Shown here in pieces: positions 6,680 to 12,754 of a DNA stretch of 17,900 nt. The stretch comes from Candidatus Saccharibacteria bacterium UBA6575 (GTDB taxonomy: Bacteria; Patescibacteriota; Saccharimonadia; Saccharimonadales; Saccharimonadaceae): positions 1-17,900 of the forward strand of contig DJJF01000022.1 in NCBI GenBank assembly GCA_002434005.1, written 5' to 3'. The position numbers and the translations under genes were made by a program. Below the pieces are notes generated by a model. That model did not search any database and was not told where the DNA came from. It was given only the letters and a program-made list of their open reading frames with translations. Numbering within the stretch: position 1 is the first letter of the stretch; every line of letters starts with the position of its first letter.

Positions 6680-7363
6680 TTAGTAGATGTATCGGAAGCT
6701 TGAAGCAGGTGCCGATCGTCGGTGCACTTGACCGATACCGCCGCCGTAGTTCATTTCTGAAAGATTAACTGTACCGCCGTCAGGGGACACGCTTTCAACG
6801 TACGCAACGTGGCCTGGTTGTTCGGCGATAGCTCCGGCGCGAGCCACTGTTCCGGTTGCGATACCTTGGAGAGCTGCATTAGCAACCCACTGGCCGCCGT
6901 TTCCAAGACGGTTTGGAAGATCGGGGCGCATCTCTTTTGCCCACCAAGTACAGTAGCCCCATGCGTAAGTGTTACCAGCACTTGATCCACGCGCAGTCGA
7001 GCCAGCTGCTGGCGCATACTGTGCGGTAGTTCCAGCTGCTGCAATGATTTGAGACTGCTGCTCGACAGTCATCTGACTTAAGCGGTCGGGTAGCTGCTCG
7101 TCGGCACGAGGTACACGTAGCTGCTGATCTGCATAGATGAGATCCGGATTAGTAATAGCTTCATTTGCATTGAACAATCTTATGTACGATGTTTCGTGAG
7201 TCGCTGCTATGACACTCAGGTTATCGCCTGGCATAACAGTCACGTAGACTTCTGTTGGTTTAGTTTCTGGTTTTTCATTGCTTTTTGCCTGCGCGGTAGT
7301 TCCGCCTGCGAGCACTAGGGTAGCCATGACGCTGAGCGCCACGAGACCATATTTTAATTGCAT
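6680..7363 (-). CDS. secreted LysM-CHAP cell-wall hydrolase-like protein
   Basis: The precursor has 227 residues. Residues 1-26 form a signal peptide (hydrophobic core LVALSVMATLVLAG, likely cut after AQA at 26). A LysM domain spans about residues 39-84 (YVTVMPGDNLSVIAATHE to ADQQLRVP). A Ser/Thr/Ala/Gln linker follows. The C-terminal CHAP domain has catalytic Cys138 in WGYCTWWA and His185 in PGHVAYVE, with polar partners near N200-N205. CHAP enzymes cleave peptidoglycan amides and LysM binds glycan, so the role is wall remodelling of self or, in an episymbiont, possibly of a host (inference). The start at 7363 is chosen for AAGGAG 5 bases upstream and the signal peptide; an extension to 7495 adds unlikely residues. 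A leader of about 100 bases with possible stems precedes it. Confidence 0.92.
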   Translation of the reverse strand: MQLKYGLVALSVMATLVLAGGTTAQAKSNEKPETKPTEVYVTVMPGDNLSVIAATHETSYIRLFNANEAITNPDLIYADQQLRVPRADEQLPDRLSQMTVEQQSQIIAAAGTTAQYAPAAGSTARGSSAGNTYAWGYCTWWAKEMRPDLPNRLGNGGQWVANAALQGIATGTVARAGAIAEQPGHVAYVESVSPDGGTVNLSEMNYGGGIGQVHRRSAPASSFRYIY

Positions 7364-7378
7364 TGCTTCTCCTTGCAC

Positions 7379-7499
7379 CACGCCGATTAGTACTAGAAAA
7401 TGTTTGTGTTTAATTGGCGTGATGATGTGTTTTGAACCTATGGCAGGTTTTAAAAAACACAAGAACCAGCTTATAACACTCATAGTGTCAGTCAACCAA
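7379..7499 (-). promoter_or_regulatory. promoter and structured leader of the LysM-CHAP gene
   Basis: On the minus strand TTGGTT (7494-7499) and TATAAG (7470-7475) with an 18-base spacer, or TTGACT (7490-7495) with 14, are the best promoter candidates. The palindrome ACACT-CAT-AGTGT (7476-7488) occupies the spacer. The leader to the ATG at 7363 holds AACCT/AGGTT and a six-base CACGCC/GGCGTG pairing (7379-7384 with 7416-7421) ending just before the AAGGAG. Confidence 0.4.
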
Positions 7500-7582
7500 T
7501 TCGCTGCGCTATATACGACTTAACTGATGAAAAAACGCATGGTTATTTTTGCAACGAATGTCTTTACGCTTTAAGCGGAATG

Positions 7583-7618
7583 ACATACTTGACATACTTT
7601 TCATACTTGGGATACACT
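7583..7618 (+). promoter_or_regulatory. promoter of the AbrB-efflux operon, overlaid by a 9-base tandem repeat
   Basis: TTGACA (7589-7594), an 18-base spacer and TACACT (7613-7618) form the promoter; the -10 ends 8 bases before the ATG at 7627. Over it lie four units of period 9: ACATACTTG (7583), ACATACTTT (7592), TCATACTTG (7601) and the degenerate GGATACACT (7610). Such phased repeats at a regulator's own promoter suggest an operator. Confidence 0.7.
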
Positions 7619-7626
7619 AGATATAT

Positions 7627-7872
7627 ATGGGACCACACGACAAAAAACTATACGGTACAGCTACAGTAGGAACGAAAGGTCAGGTAGTCATACCATCTGA
7701 TGCCCGTGAAGCAATCGGAATCAAGCCCGGTGATCGTTTGTATGTGGTTGGCTCAAGCAGTAAGAAGTACGTTGGCTTTATAAAAGAAGAACAGCTGCGT
7801 CAACTTATCGAGCACATAACTGATAATGTCGAGTCGTATAAAGCGGTGCTCGATCAAAACGAAGGAAAGTAA
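7627..7872 (+). CDS. AbrB/SpoVT/MazE-type DNA-binding regulator
   Basis: This 81-residue protein carries the swapped-hairpin AbrB domain near its N-terminus: GTATVGTKGQVVIPSDAREA followed by IGIKPGDRLYVVG (about residues 10-43). The rest (KKYVGFIKEEQLRQLIEHIT to the end) is a short helical tail. Such proteins bind DNA as dimers and act as transition-state regulators or antitoxins. No toxin gene follows; instead the next gene, 4 bases after the stop, is a drug-efflux pump, so control of efflux is the likely job (inference). The promoter -10 box ends 8 bases before the ATG with no ribosome site, and 9-base repeats cover that promoter, consistent with autoregulation. Confidence 0.9.
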   Translation: MGPHDKKLYGTATVGTKGQVVIPSDAREAIGIKPGDRLYVVGSSSKKYVGFIKEEQLRQLIEHITDNVESYKAVLDQNEGK

Positions 7873-7876
7873 ATAT

Positions 7877-9571
7877 ATGCACCATCATCTAACCCTGCGG
7901 GGTAAATTAGTAATCATGTTTTCTGTCATGGCCAGCCTATTCTTGGTTGCGCTTGATCAGACGATAATTTCGACTGCACTTGGCAAAATCGTTGAAGACT
8001 TCAATGCATTTAGTAGCCTTAGTTGGATTGTCACTGCTTACCTTCTGACGACTACAGTAACGACGCCAATCGCTGGTAAACTCTCTGATCTTTTTGGTCG
8101 CCGCAGCATGTTACTTATTGGAGTAGCGGTATTTGCGTTAGGTTCATTATTCAGCGGACTTGCCGCGGATGTTGATCAGCTTATATGGGCGAGGGCTTTC
8201 CAGGGAATTGGTGGTGGTATCATCACCGCAAACGCGTTTACCATTATTGGCGACCTGTTCGCGGCACGTGAGCGTGGTCGCTGGCAGGGATTGTTCGGAG
8301 CTGTGTTTGGTATTGCGTCTGTGATTGGACCACTGCTTGGCGGCTGGCTTACCGACGGCCACAACTTATTTGGTATAACAACAGACTGGCGTTGGACCTT
8401 CTTCATTAACGTTCCGGTTGCGATTGTCGCATTTACACTCATCGCAATATTTACCCCAAGTCTAAAGCATGAGAAGCGTCCGAAGATCGACTTTGCCGGT
8501 GCCGGATTACTTGCTGTTGCGCTTGCCACTTTGGTGCTTGCCGTCGACAACACGGAAACAACATTTGCAGGGTTAATGGATTGGGCTAATATTTCGCTCA
8601 CAACGCTACGCGTTATCATGGCCGGCATTATCGCGCTTGCCTTAACTGCTCTTATTGCAGTCGAGCGCCGAGCGTCTCAGCCAATGTTGCCAATTACGTA
8701 CTTTAAGAACACAAACTTCCTTCGCATTATTGGTATTGCCACACTATTTGGCGTCGGTTTCATGGGTTCCATTCTGTACCTGACTCAATTTAACCAGCAG
8801 GTATTTGGTGCGAGTCCAACTGAATCCGGGTTGATGTTGCTTCCGATGATGGCGGGTATGATGTTATCGAGTATCGGATCTGGGCAAATTATTTCGCGGG
8901 TAGGACGATACAAGATATTTATGCAGGTTGGTATTGTCATCGCAACGACCATGATTGCACTCTTAACTACGCTAACTCCGGAAACACCGTACTGGCACGA
9001 AGCACTAATGATGTTCGGCGTTGGTCTTGGGCTCGGACTAGTTATGCCAATTATGAACATTGCTGTACAGAACGAGTTTTCACAGCGAGAGCTTGGTGTA
9101 GCCACCAGTTCAGTGCAGCTGTTCCGTGGGCTCGGATCAACAATCGGTATCGCCGTGTTCGGTGCACTTTTGACCAGCGGATTAACCACGAACCTGGGCA
9201 ATATACAGGACGACGCATATGTGCAGTCGCTTAAATCAAGTCCTGCGGCTAAGCAGATTGGGGATCTCGAAGATTCAAACACACTTCTTACATTGAACAG
9301 CCCTGATGTTAAGCAAAAGATTGCCGATTCGAGTAAAAAGACGATTGAAGCTCTCTCGTTGCCTGACTCGGTAAAGACCGGAGAGATTAAGAAGTTTAGC
9401 GAACTCCAGGATACGTACTCGGATAAAGTTACGCATGCGTTCGCGCACTCACTCCGCACGCTCTTCACGATTTCAGCTATTACCATGGGTCTTGCCGCCA
9501 TATTCGTATTCACGCTGAAAGAGCGCGAGCTCGACCGCGCGAGTGCGCAAGCTACTCCCGGCGAAGCGTAA
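7877..9571 (+). CDS. DHA2-family (EmrB/QacA) 14-span MFS drug efflux transporter
   Basis: This 564-residue proton-driven major facilitator exports drugs or toxic compounds at the cytoplasmic membrane. Motif D1 is at ALDQTIIS (D27). Motif A, GKLSDLFGRR, is at 67-76 after the second span. RAFQGIGGG is at about 106-114, and motif C, GIASVIGPLLGG, at 145-156, which marks antiporters. A WRWTFFINVP segment and two further spans between the halves fit the 14-helix DHA2 class. A long polar extracytoplasmic loop (about residues 430-520) precedes the last helix, as is normal for the group. The start at 7877 has AAGGA (7862-7866) 10 bases upstream; an earlier in-frame start at 7826 lies inside the regulator gene. 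It forms an operon with the AbrB-type gene 4 bases upstream. Confidence 0.95.
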   Translation: MHHHLTLRGKLVIMFSVMASLFLVALDQTIISTALGKIVEDFNAFSSLSWIVTAYLLTTTVTTPIAGKLSDLFGRRSMLLIGVAVFALGSLFSGLAADVDQLIWARAFQGIGGGIITANAFTIIGDLFAARERGRWQGLFGAVFGIASVIGPLLGGWLTDGHNLFGITTDWRWTFFINVPVAIVAFTLIAIFTPSLKHEKRPKIDFAGAGLLAVALATLVLAVDNTETTFAGLMDWANISLTTLRVIMAGIIALALTALIAVERRASQPMLPITYFKNTNFLRIIGIATLFGVGFMGSILYLTQFNQQVFGASPTESGLMLLPMMAGMMLSSIGSGQIISRVGRYKIFMQVGIVIATTMIALLTTLTPETPYWHEALMMFGVGLGLGLVMPIMNIAVQNEFSQRELGVATSSVQLFRGLGSTIGIAVFGALLTSGLTTNLGNIQDDAYVQSLKSSPAAKQIGDLEDSNTLLTLNSPDVKQKIADSSKKTIEALSLPDSVKTGEIKKFSELQDTYSDKVTHAFAHSLRTLFTISAITMGLAAIFVFTLKERELDRASAQATPGEA

Positions 9572-9601
9572 GTATACCGCTAGTGTTTGGTTGTAAAACC
9601 C

Positions 9602-9609
9602 GCTATACT
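9602..9609 (+). promoter_or_regulatory. -10 element of the corA gene
   Basis: GCTATACT (9602-9609) ends 8 bases before the CorA ATG in the 46-base gap after the efflux gene. There is no convincing -35 and no ribosome site, fitting the leaderless pattern. Confidence 0.6.
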
Positions 9610-9617
9610 GACTGCAA

Positions 9618-10553
9618 ATGTTAGCGTATTTTGCCAAGCGCTCACCGGGTGAGGAATTTGAACGAATTAGTGCTCCGCTAGAGCAGGCGGGAGTATGGGT
9701 TGACGGAGCTAACGCGAGCGACGGTGAGATAGACTCTATAATTCAGCGCTACGAGCTAGATTCGAATGTTGTGTATGACGTTAGAGACCGTGGGGAATTA
9801 CCACGTGTTGAATATTCAGACAGTACTGCGTATGTATTCCTGCGGTTGCCACGCCTAAGTAAAGCAGGGCACGTGCTTACGCTACCACTTCTTTGTATTT
9901 TAAAAGACGGCACATTTATTACGCTTTCAATTGGTGACAGCGTTGCCCCTGAGTCCGTGGCATTATCAACGCTACCCATTACTACAGAACATACTGAGAC
10001 ACTCCTGCTCGGTGTTATGGCAGCCGCGACGGCGTCGTTCGAAGATATGATAGCCCACACAGCGCGCTCAATTACGGATACGGCCAATCGTCTGAAAACA
10101 CACGATATCACCAACAGAGATTTTATTCATTTCGTTACGGTAGAAGCAAACCTAAACCATTGCCGTATGAACCTGGACAGTACACTTGCCATGGCGAAGC
10201 GCCTTCGCGAAAATAAACGCGAATCGTTAGGCGAAGAAAGCCTTGAGGCTCTGGACGATATCGCGTTGCATATTCAGCAGCTACTCGTATCGATTGAAAG
10301 CCATTTAGGCAGCGTAGAAAGCATCCGTAACGCGTATAGCACGGTCGCTAATAACACATTGAACCAACGCATGAAAACGTTGACCGTATTCACGGTTCTC
10401 ATAACGCTTCCCAATGTGTTTTACGGTATGTACGGTATGAATGTAACGCTACCGTTCGGTAGCGAGCCGTGGGCATATGGGGCAATTGTGGGGTTCACGG
10501 TTGTCGTAATCATGATTGTCTTTTTGCTCGCAAAAAAGCTTCGAATTTTCTAA
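9618..10553 (+). CDS. corA: CorA-family Mg2+/divalent cation channel
   Basis: This 311-residue protein has the CorA plan. A large N-terminal cytoplasmic domain with alpha-beta segments is followed by a long helical stalk (about residues 150-250, e.g. LAMAKRLRENKRESLGEESL). Two C-terminal membrane spans carry the selectivity motif YGMYGMN (269-275, GMN at 273-275) between them. It ends on a basic tail, KKLRIF, inside the cell. CorA pentamers bring in Mg2+ (sometimes Co2+ or Ni2+) down the membrane potential. GCTATACT ends 8 bases upstream of the ATG. A CNNM/CorC-type CBS protein lies about 1.2 kb downstream, so the region deals with Mg2+ in more than one way. No terminator is obvious after the stop. 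Confidence 0.95.
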   Translation: MLAYFAKRSPGEEFERISAPLEQAGVWVDGANASDGEIDSIIQRYELDSNVVYDVRDRGELPRVEYSDSTAYVFLRLPRLSKAGHVLTLPLLCILKDGTFITLSIGDSVAPESVALSTLPITTEHTETLLLGVMAAATASFEDMIAHTARSITDTANRLKTHDITNRDFIHFVTVEANLNHCRMNLDSTLAMAKRLRENKRESLGEESLEALDDIALHIQQLLVSIESHLGSVESIRNAYSTVANNTLNQRMKTLTVFTVLITLPNVFYGMYGMNVTLPFGSEPWAYGAIVGFTVVVIMIVFLLAKKLRIF

Positions 10554-10603
10554 AACACTGCACTCACACTAGGGTAGACGTAACCAGCTTCATCCCATAG
10601 GAA

Positions 10604-10632
10604 TTGACTGAGCGGCTATTTTTTGCTACTAT
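10604..10632 (+). promoter_or_regulatory. strong promoter of an orphan small transcription unit
   Basis: TTGACT (10604-10609), a 17-base spacer and TACTAT (10627-10632), preceded by TG-C (an extended -10), form one of the best sigma-70-like promoters in the window. The predicted start is near 10639. No ordinary gene follows on this strand before the terminator at 10878. Confidence 0.65.
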
Positions 10633-10738
10633 CATCTTTGTGTTCTTTGCGACTAAAAACACGAAAATGTAAATTTAAAGGTCGAATGTCGCATGAGAAT
10701 CGTCCGCCCTATAAGAGCGGACACGGAGCATAAACTAC

Positions 10739-10831
10739 ATGCCAATCGCAATCGTGTTTGCCCCTTCGCGGAGCAAACGGGTCGCAGTGGATGTGGTGCC
10801 TGCCGAATGGCAAAAGTATATTGAGCAATAA
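10739..10831 (+). CDS. candidate micro-ORF, 30 residues
   Basis: The ATG at 10739 opens a 30-codon frame ending in TAA. The peptide begins MPIAIVFAPS and ends AEWQKYIEQ, with a basic middle (SRSKR). GGAG (10725-10728) lies 10 bases upstream, and a 15-residue frame (10686-10733, AAAGG-like site upstream) ends 5 bases before it, so coupled reading is possible. Amino-acid and codon choice look protein-like, but so short a frame can occur by chance and the same bases form the GTTTGC/GCAAAC stem. It has no hydrophobic span, so it does not resemble a type I toxin. Confidence 0.25.
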   Translation: MPIAIVFAPSRSKRVAVDVVPAEWQKYIEQ

Positions 10832-10877
10832 GCTCGACTCGTAGAAAATCATCTTTGATCGACTACATCCCCATAAG

Positions 10878-10915
10878 AAAATCATCCCAAGGCACCGGGA
10901 TGATTTTTGATTTTT
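10878..10915. terminator. intrinsic terminator between the orphan unit and the DsbA-like gene
   Basis: A perfect 11-base stem, AAAATCATCCC (10878-10888) with GGGATGATTTT (10897-10907), encloses an 8-base loop and is followed by TGATTTTT. It ends plus-strand transcription, and the A-run on the left gives a short T-run for the minus-strand gene whose stop is at 10924. It is the best terminator in the window. Confidence 0.88.
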
Positions 10916-10923
10916 GGATATTG

Positions 10924-11640
10924 CTACTGCTTTGATTCTTCGGCTGCTGGAACTTCAACACCTTTTTTCTTGAACTCCGCCAGTAAGACTTTTTCGAATG
11001 CTTCTTCGCTACCAAAGCTGTCGTCCGAGAGCTTTGTGCCGTTTAGGTAAAAAGTAGGCGTGCCAGTAACATTTAGCTTGCGGCCCAATGCAATATCAAA
11101 GTTGATCTTCTTATTAACAACTGATGATTTCTCAGAAAGCTGTGAAGTAAAGTCGGCCTTATCCATACCAGCTAAGCCAGCGTAATCTGCGAACAAGTTA
11201 CCACGCTGAGATGTCGAAGCGCTCGACCACTCATTCTGCCGTTCGAATAATATGTTATGCATCTGCCAGTATTTATCATTTGACCCCACTACTTCGGCGG
11301 CAGCGGCAGCGGCGCGAGCGTTAGGATGTATGTTGGTAAGTGGGAAATTGCGGAATACGAATGTTAACTGGTCTTTGTATTTCTCGCTCAGGCTCTTAAC
11401 GATCGGGTGTGCACTCCCACAGCCAGGGCACTGGAAGTCGCCGTACTCAATTAGGACAACTTTTGCATCCTTGCTACCAAAGACATGATCGGCAACATTA
11501 CCGGAATCTTCCGTAGCTTTCTGGATCTTATTCGTGTCAACTCCAGACACATCAACTCGGTCACGACCTGACCATACGACGAGTCCCCCAAACAGCACTA
11601 CACATATCGCGACAAAAATTATCCATCCCTTATTACTCAT
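10924..11640 (-). CDS. membrane-anchored DsbA-family thiol-disulfide oxidoreductase
   Basis: The protein has 238 residues. An N-terminal anchor (about residues 5-23, WIIFVAICVVLFGGLVVW) is followed by a linker and a DsbA/thioredoxin_4 domain with active-site C71-P-G-C74 in YGDFQCPGCG. Helical insert residues around 105-175 and the cis-proline loop VTGTPTF (P195) complete the fold. Such enzymes form or rearrange disulfides in exported proteins, which suits a small Gram-positive-type envelope. GGGAGA (11651-11656) lies 10 bases before the ATG and a TACAAT -10 (11671-11676) gives a short leader. No DsbB or VKOR partner is seen in the window. It is divergent from the CBS-domain gene. Confidence 0.93.
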   Translation of the reverse strand: MSNKGWIIFVAICVVLFGGLVVWSGRDRVDVSGVDTNKIQKATEDSGNVADHVFGSKDAKVVLIEYGDFQCPGCGSAHPIVKSLSEKYKDQLTFVFRNFPLTNIHPNARAAAAAAEVVGSNDKYWQMHNILFERQNEWSSASTSQRGNLFADYAGLAGMDKADFTSQLSEKSSVVNKKINFDIALGRKLNVTGTPTFYLNGTKLSDDSFGSEEAFEKVLLAEFKKKGVEVPAAEESKQ

Positions 11641-11670
11641 CTGAAATACTTCTCCCTTAGATTACCTATC

Positions 11671-11718
11671 ATTGTACTAAAGTTTAGTGTGTATCGATAG
11701 CATAGCCTCAGGTACAAT
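11671..11718. promoter_or_regulatory. divergent promoters of the DsbA-like and CBS-domain genes
   Basis: GTACAAT occurs once on each strand: TACAAT on the minus strand at 11671-11676 (with a leader and GGGAGA site) and on the plus strand at 11713-11718, ending 7 bases before the ATG at 11726. No good -35 was found for either. Confidence 0.55.
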
Positions 11719-11725
11719 AGTGCAG

Positions 11726-12754
11726 ATGACATTTCTGCTTACGATTATTGCAGTAGCACTGGTTGCGACACTTACGTTGGTCGCTTCGATTCGGCCGTTA
11801 CGGTCACGATTTAGCACGTTTGAGACTGCCCGTAGGAAATCAGACTCTCATTCTGAGATTACGCTCGATGAACATAGAGAAGCCCTTTTTGGAGATGTCA
11901 CTTCTTTGCAACATGTTATCCAAGCAGTTCTGCTGGTGCTATTTACTGTGACAGTAGTCGCTCTATACGGTTGGATCATTGGAAGTGTGATTGCCGTAGT
12001 GGTGTCACTCGGATATGGGAAGATCTCGAGCATCGCATCGGTTCGTCGTGCAGGCAGTAAACTGTATGCACAATATGAATCCCATGTATTAGATTTTGTG
12101 TCTCGTTGGAGTGGCTCGATCCGTTTCGTGAGAACGTTCGTGCCAGCATTGGAACGCACTAAGATAGGCTCACGTGAGGAGCTTGCAAGTATTGTTACTG
12201 ACTCGGCCGATGTGTTGACGCATGATGAAATATCGTTGATCACCGCAAGCCTCAAATTCGACGGTAAACAAGTTGGCAGTATCATGACGCCGAAAAGTGT
12301 GATCGAAACTGTCAAAAAAAATGAAATACTCGGGCCGCTCGTACTTCATGATCTTCATGAAACAGGCCATAGTCGCTTTCCGGTTATCGACGAAGACATC
12401 GACCATATTGTTGGGATCTTATACGTGCGCGATGTCTTAACACTGGATACATCAAAAAAACATACGTCCAAAGTAGAAACAGCCATGTCCCGACAGGTTT
12501 ACTATATCCGCGAAGATCACAGCCTACCACAGGCACTGGCAGCATTTTTGAAGACACATCATCACATGTTTATTGTCATCAATGAATACAGGGAAACAGT
12601 TGGCATTATTACACTTGAAGACACGCTTGAAGCGTTGCTAGGTCGCCGTATCATCGATGAGTTTGATGCTCACGACGACATGCGGGCCGTCGCTGCTCGT
12701 AACGCCACTTTGAAGTCCGCTCCAAATCACTCTCCGGCGTCAAAAGACGTTTAG
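11726..12754 (+). CDS. CBS-domain membrane protein, CNNM/HlyC-CorC (TlyC)-like
   Basis: The protein has 342 residues. The N-terminus holds a span at about 3-21 and a second hydrophobic block at about 67-98, which could be two short helices. The block from 101 to 180 leads into a tandem CBS pair: CBS1 starts at GSIMTPKSVIETV (about 184-240, with HSRFPVIDEDIDHIVGILYVRDVL) and CBS2 covers AMSRQVYYIREDH to VGIITLEDTLEALLG (about 253-306). This CBS pair is typical of the CNNM/CorC group of Mg2+/Co2+ transport proteins. The DUF21 membrane domain looks short, and the C-terminal CorC_HlyC domain is missing. The ATG at 11726 is preferred because TACAAT ends 7 bases before it; an extension to 11687 is unlikely. 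Its 3' end overlaps the antiporter gene by 4 bases. Confidence 0.85.
   Translation: MTFLLTIIAVALVATLTLVASIRPLRSRFSTFETARRKSDSHSEITLDEHREALFGDVTSLQHVIQAVLLVLFTVTVVALYGWIIGSVIAVVVSLGYGKISSIASVRRAGSKLYAQYESHVLDFVSRWSGSIRFVRTFVPALERTKIGSREELASIVTDSADVLTHDEISLITASLKFDGKQVGSIMTPKSVIETVKKNEILGPLVLHDLHETGHSRFPVIDEDIDHIVGILYVRDVLTLDTSKKHTSKVETAMSRQVYYIREDHSLPQALAAFLKTHHHMFIVINEYRETVGIITLEDTLEALLGRRIIDEFDAHDDMRAVAARNATLKSAPNHSPASKDV

Larger units (their letters stand above)
10639..10915 (+). ncRNA. candidate small RNA or micro-peptide mRNA, about 275 bases
   Basis: Promoter and terminator bound a short unit in the 370-base gap between CorA and the DsbA-like gene. Its RNA can form several stems. One pairs GTGTT with AACAC (about 10645-10670). 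GTCCGC pairs with GCGGAC (about 10702-10721). GTTTGC pairs with GCAAAC, with CC/GG inside (about 10756-10780). A GTAG/CTAC stem with an inner ATCA/TGAT lies at 10841-10866. It also holds two micro-ORFs: a 15-residue one at 10686-10733, beginning MSHENRPPYK, and a 30-residue one at 10739-10831. It does not match tmRNA, RNase P, SRP or 6S RNA features that I know. Identity is unknown. Confidence 0.4.

Noticed and set aside
7364..7495. A 44-residue N-terminal extension of the LysM-CHAP protein
   Set aside because: It would bury the signal peptide and ignores the AAGGAG 5 bases before the ATG at 7363; it also crosses the putative promoter.
7583..7618. The 9-base repeats as a CRISPR array
   Set aside because: The units are too short, have no spacers and overlap a promoter; there are no cas genes.
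8785..9513. A 242-codon open frame on the minus strand opposite the efflux gene, and a similar one at 8176-8628
   Set aside because: They are antisense to a confidently assigned 14-span transporter. Their Ser/Ile/Cys-rich translations resemble mirror frames, and they have no ribosome site or family features.
7627..9571. The AbrB-type protein as antitoxin of a toxin-antitoxin pair
   Set aside because: The following gene is an efflux pump and not a PIN or MazF toxin, and no small toxin-like frame lies between or before them.
10639..10915. The orphan unit as tmRNA, RNase P RNA, SRP RNA or 6S RNA
   Set aside because: There is no tRNA-like 3' end or CCA, no conserved RNase P core, no SRP tetraloop core and no long rod with a central bubble that I could identify.
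11848..12315. A 155-codon minus-strand frame opposite the CBS-domain gene
   Set aside because: It is fully antisense to a recognisable gene, with no promoter or family motif.
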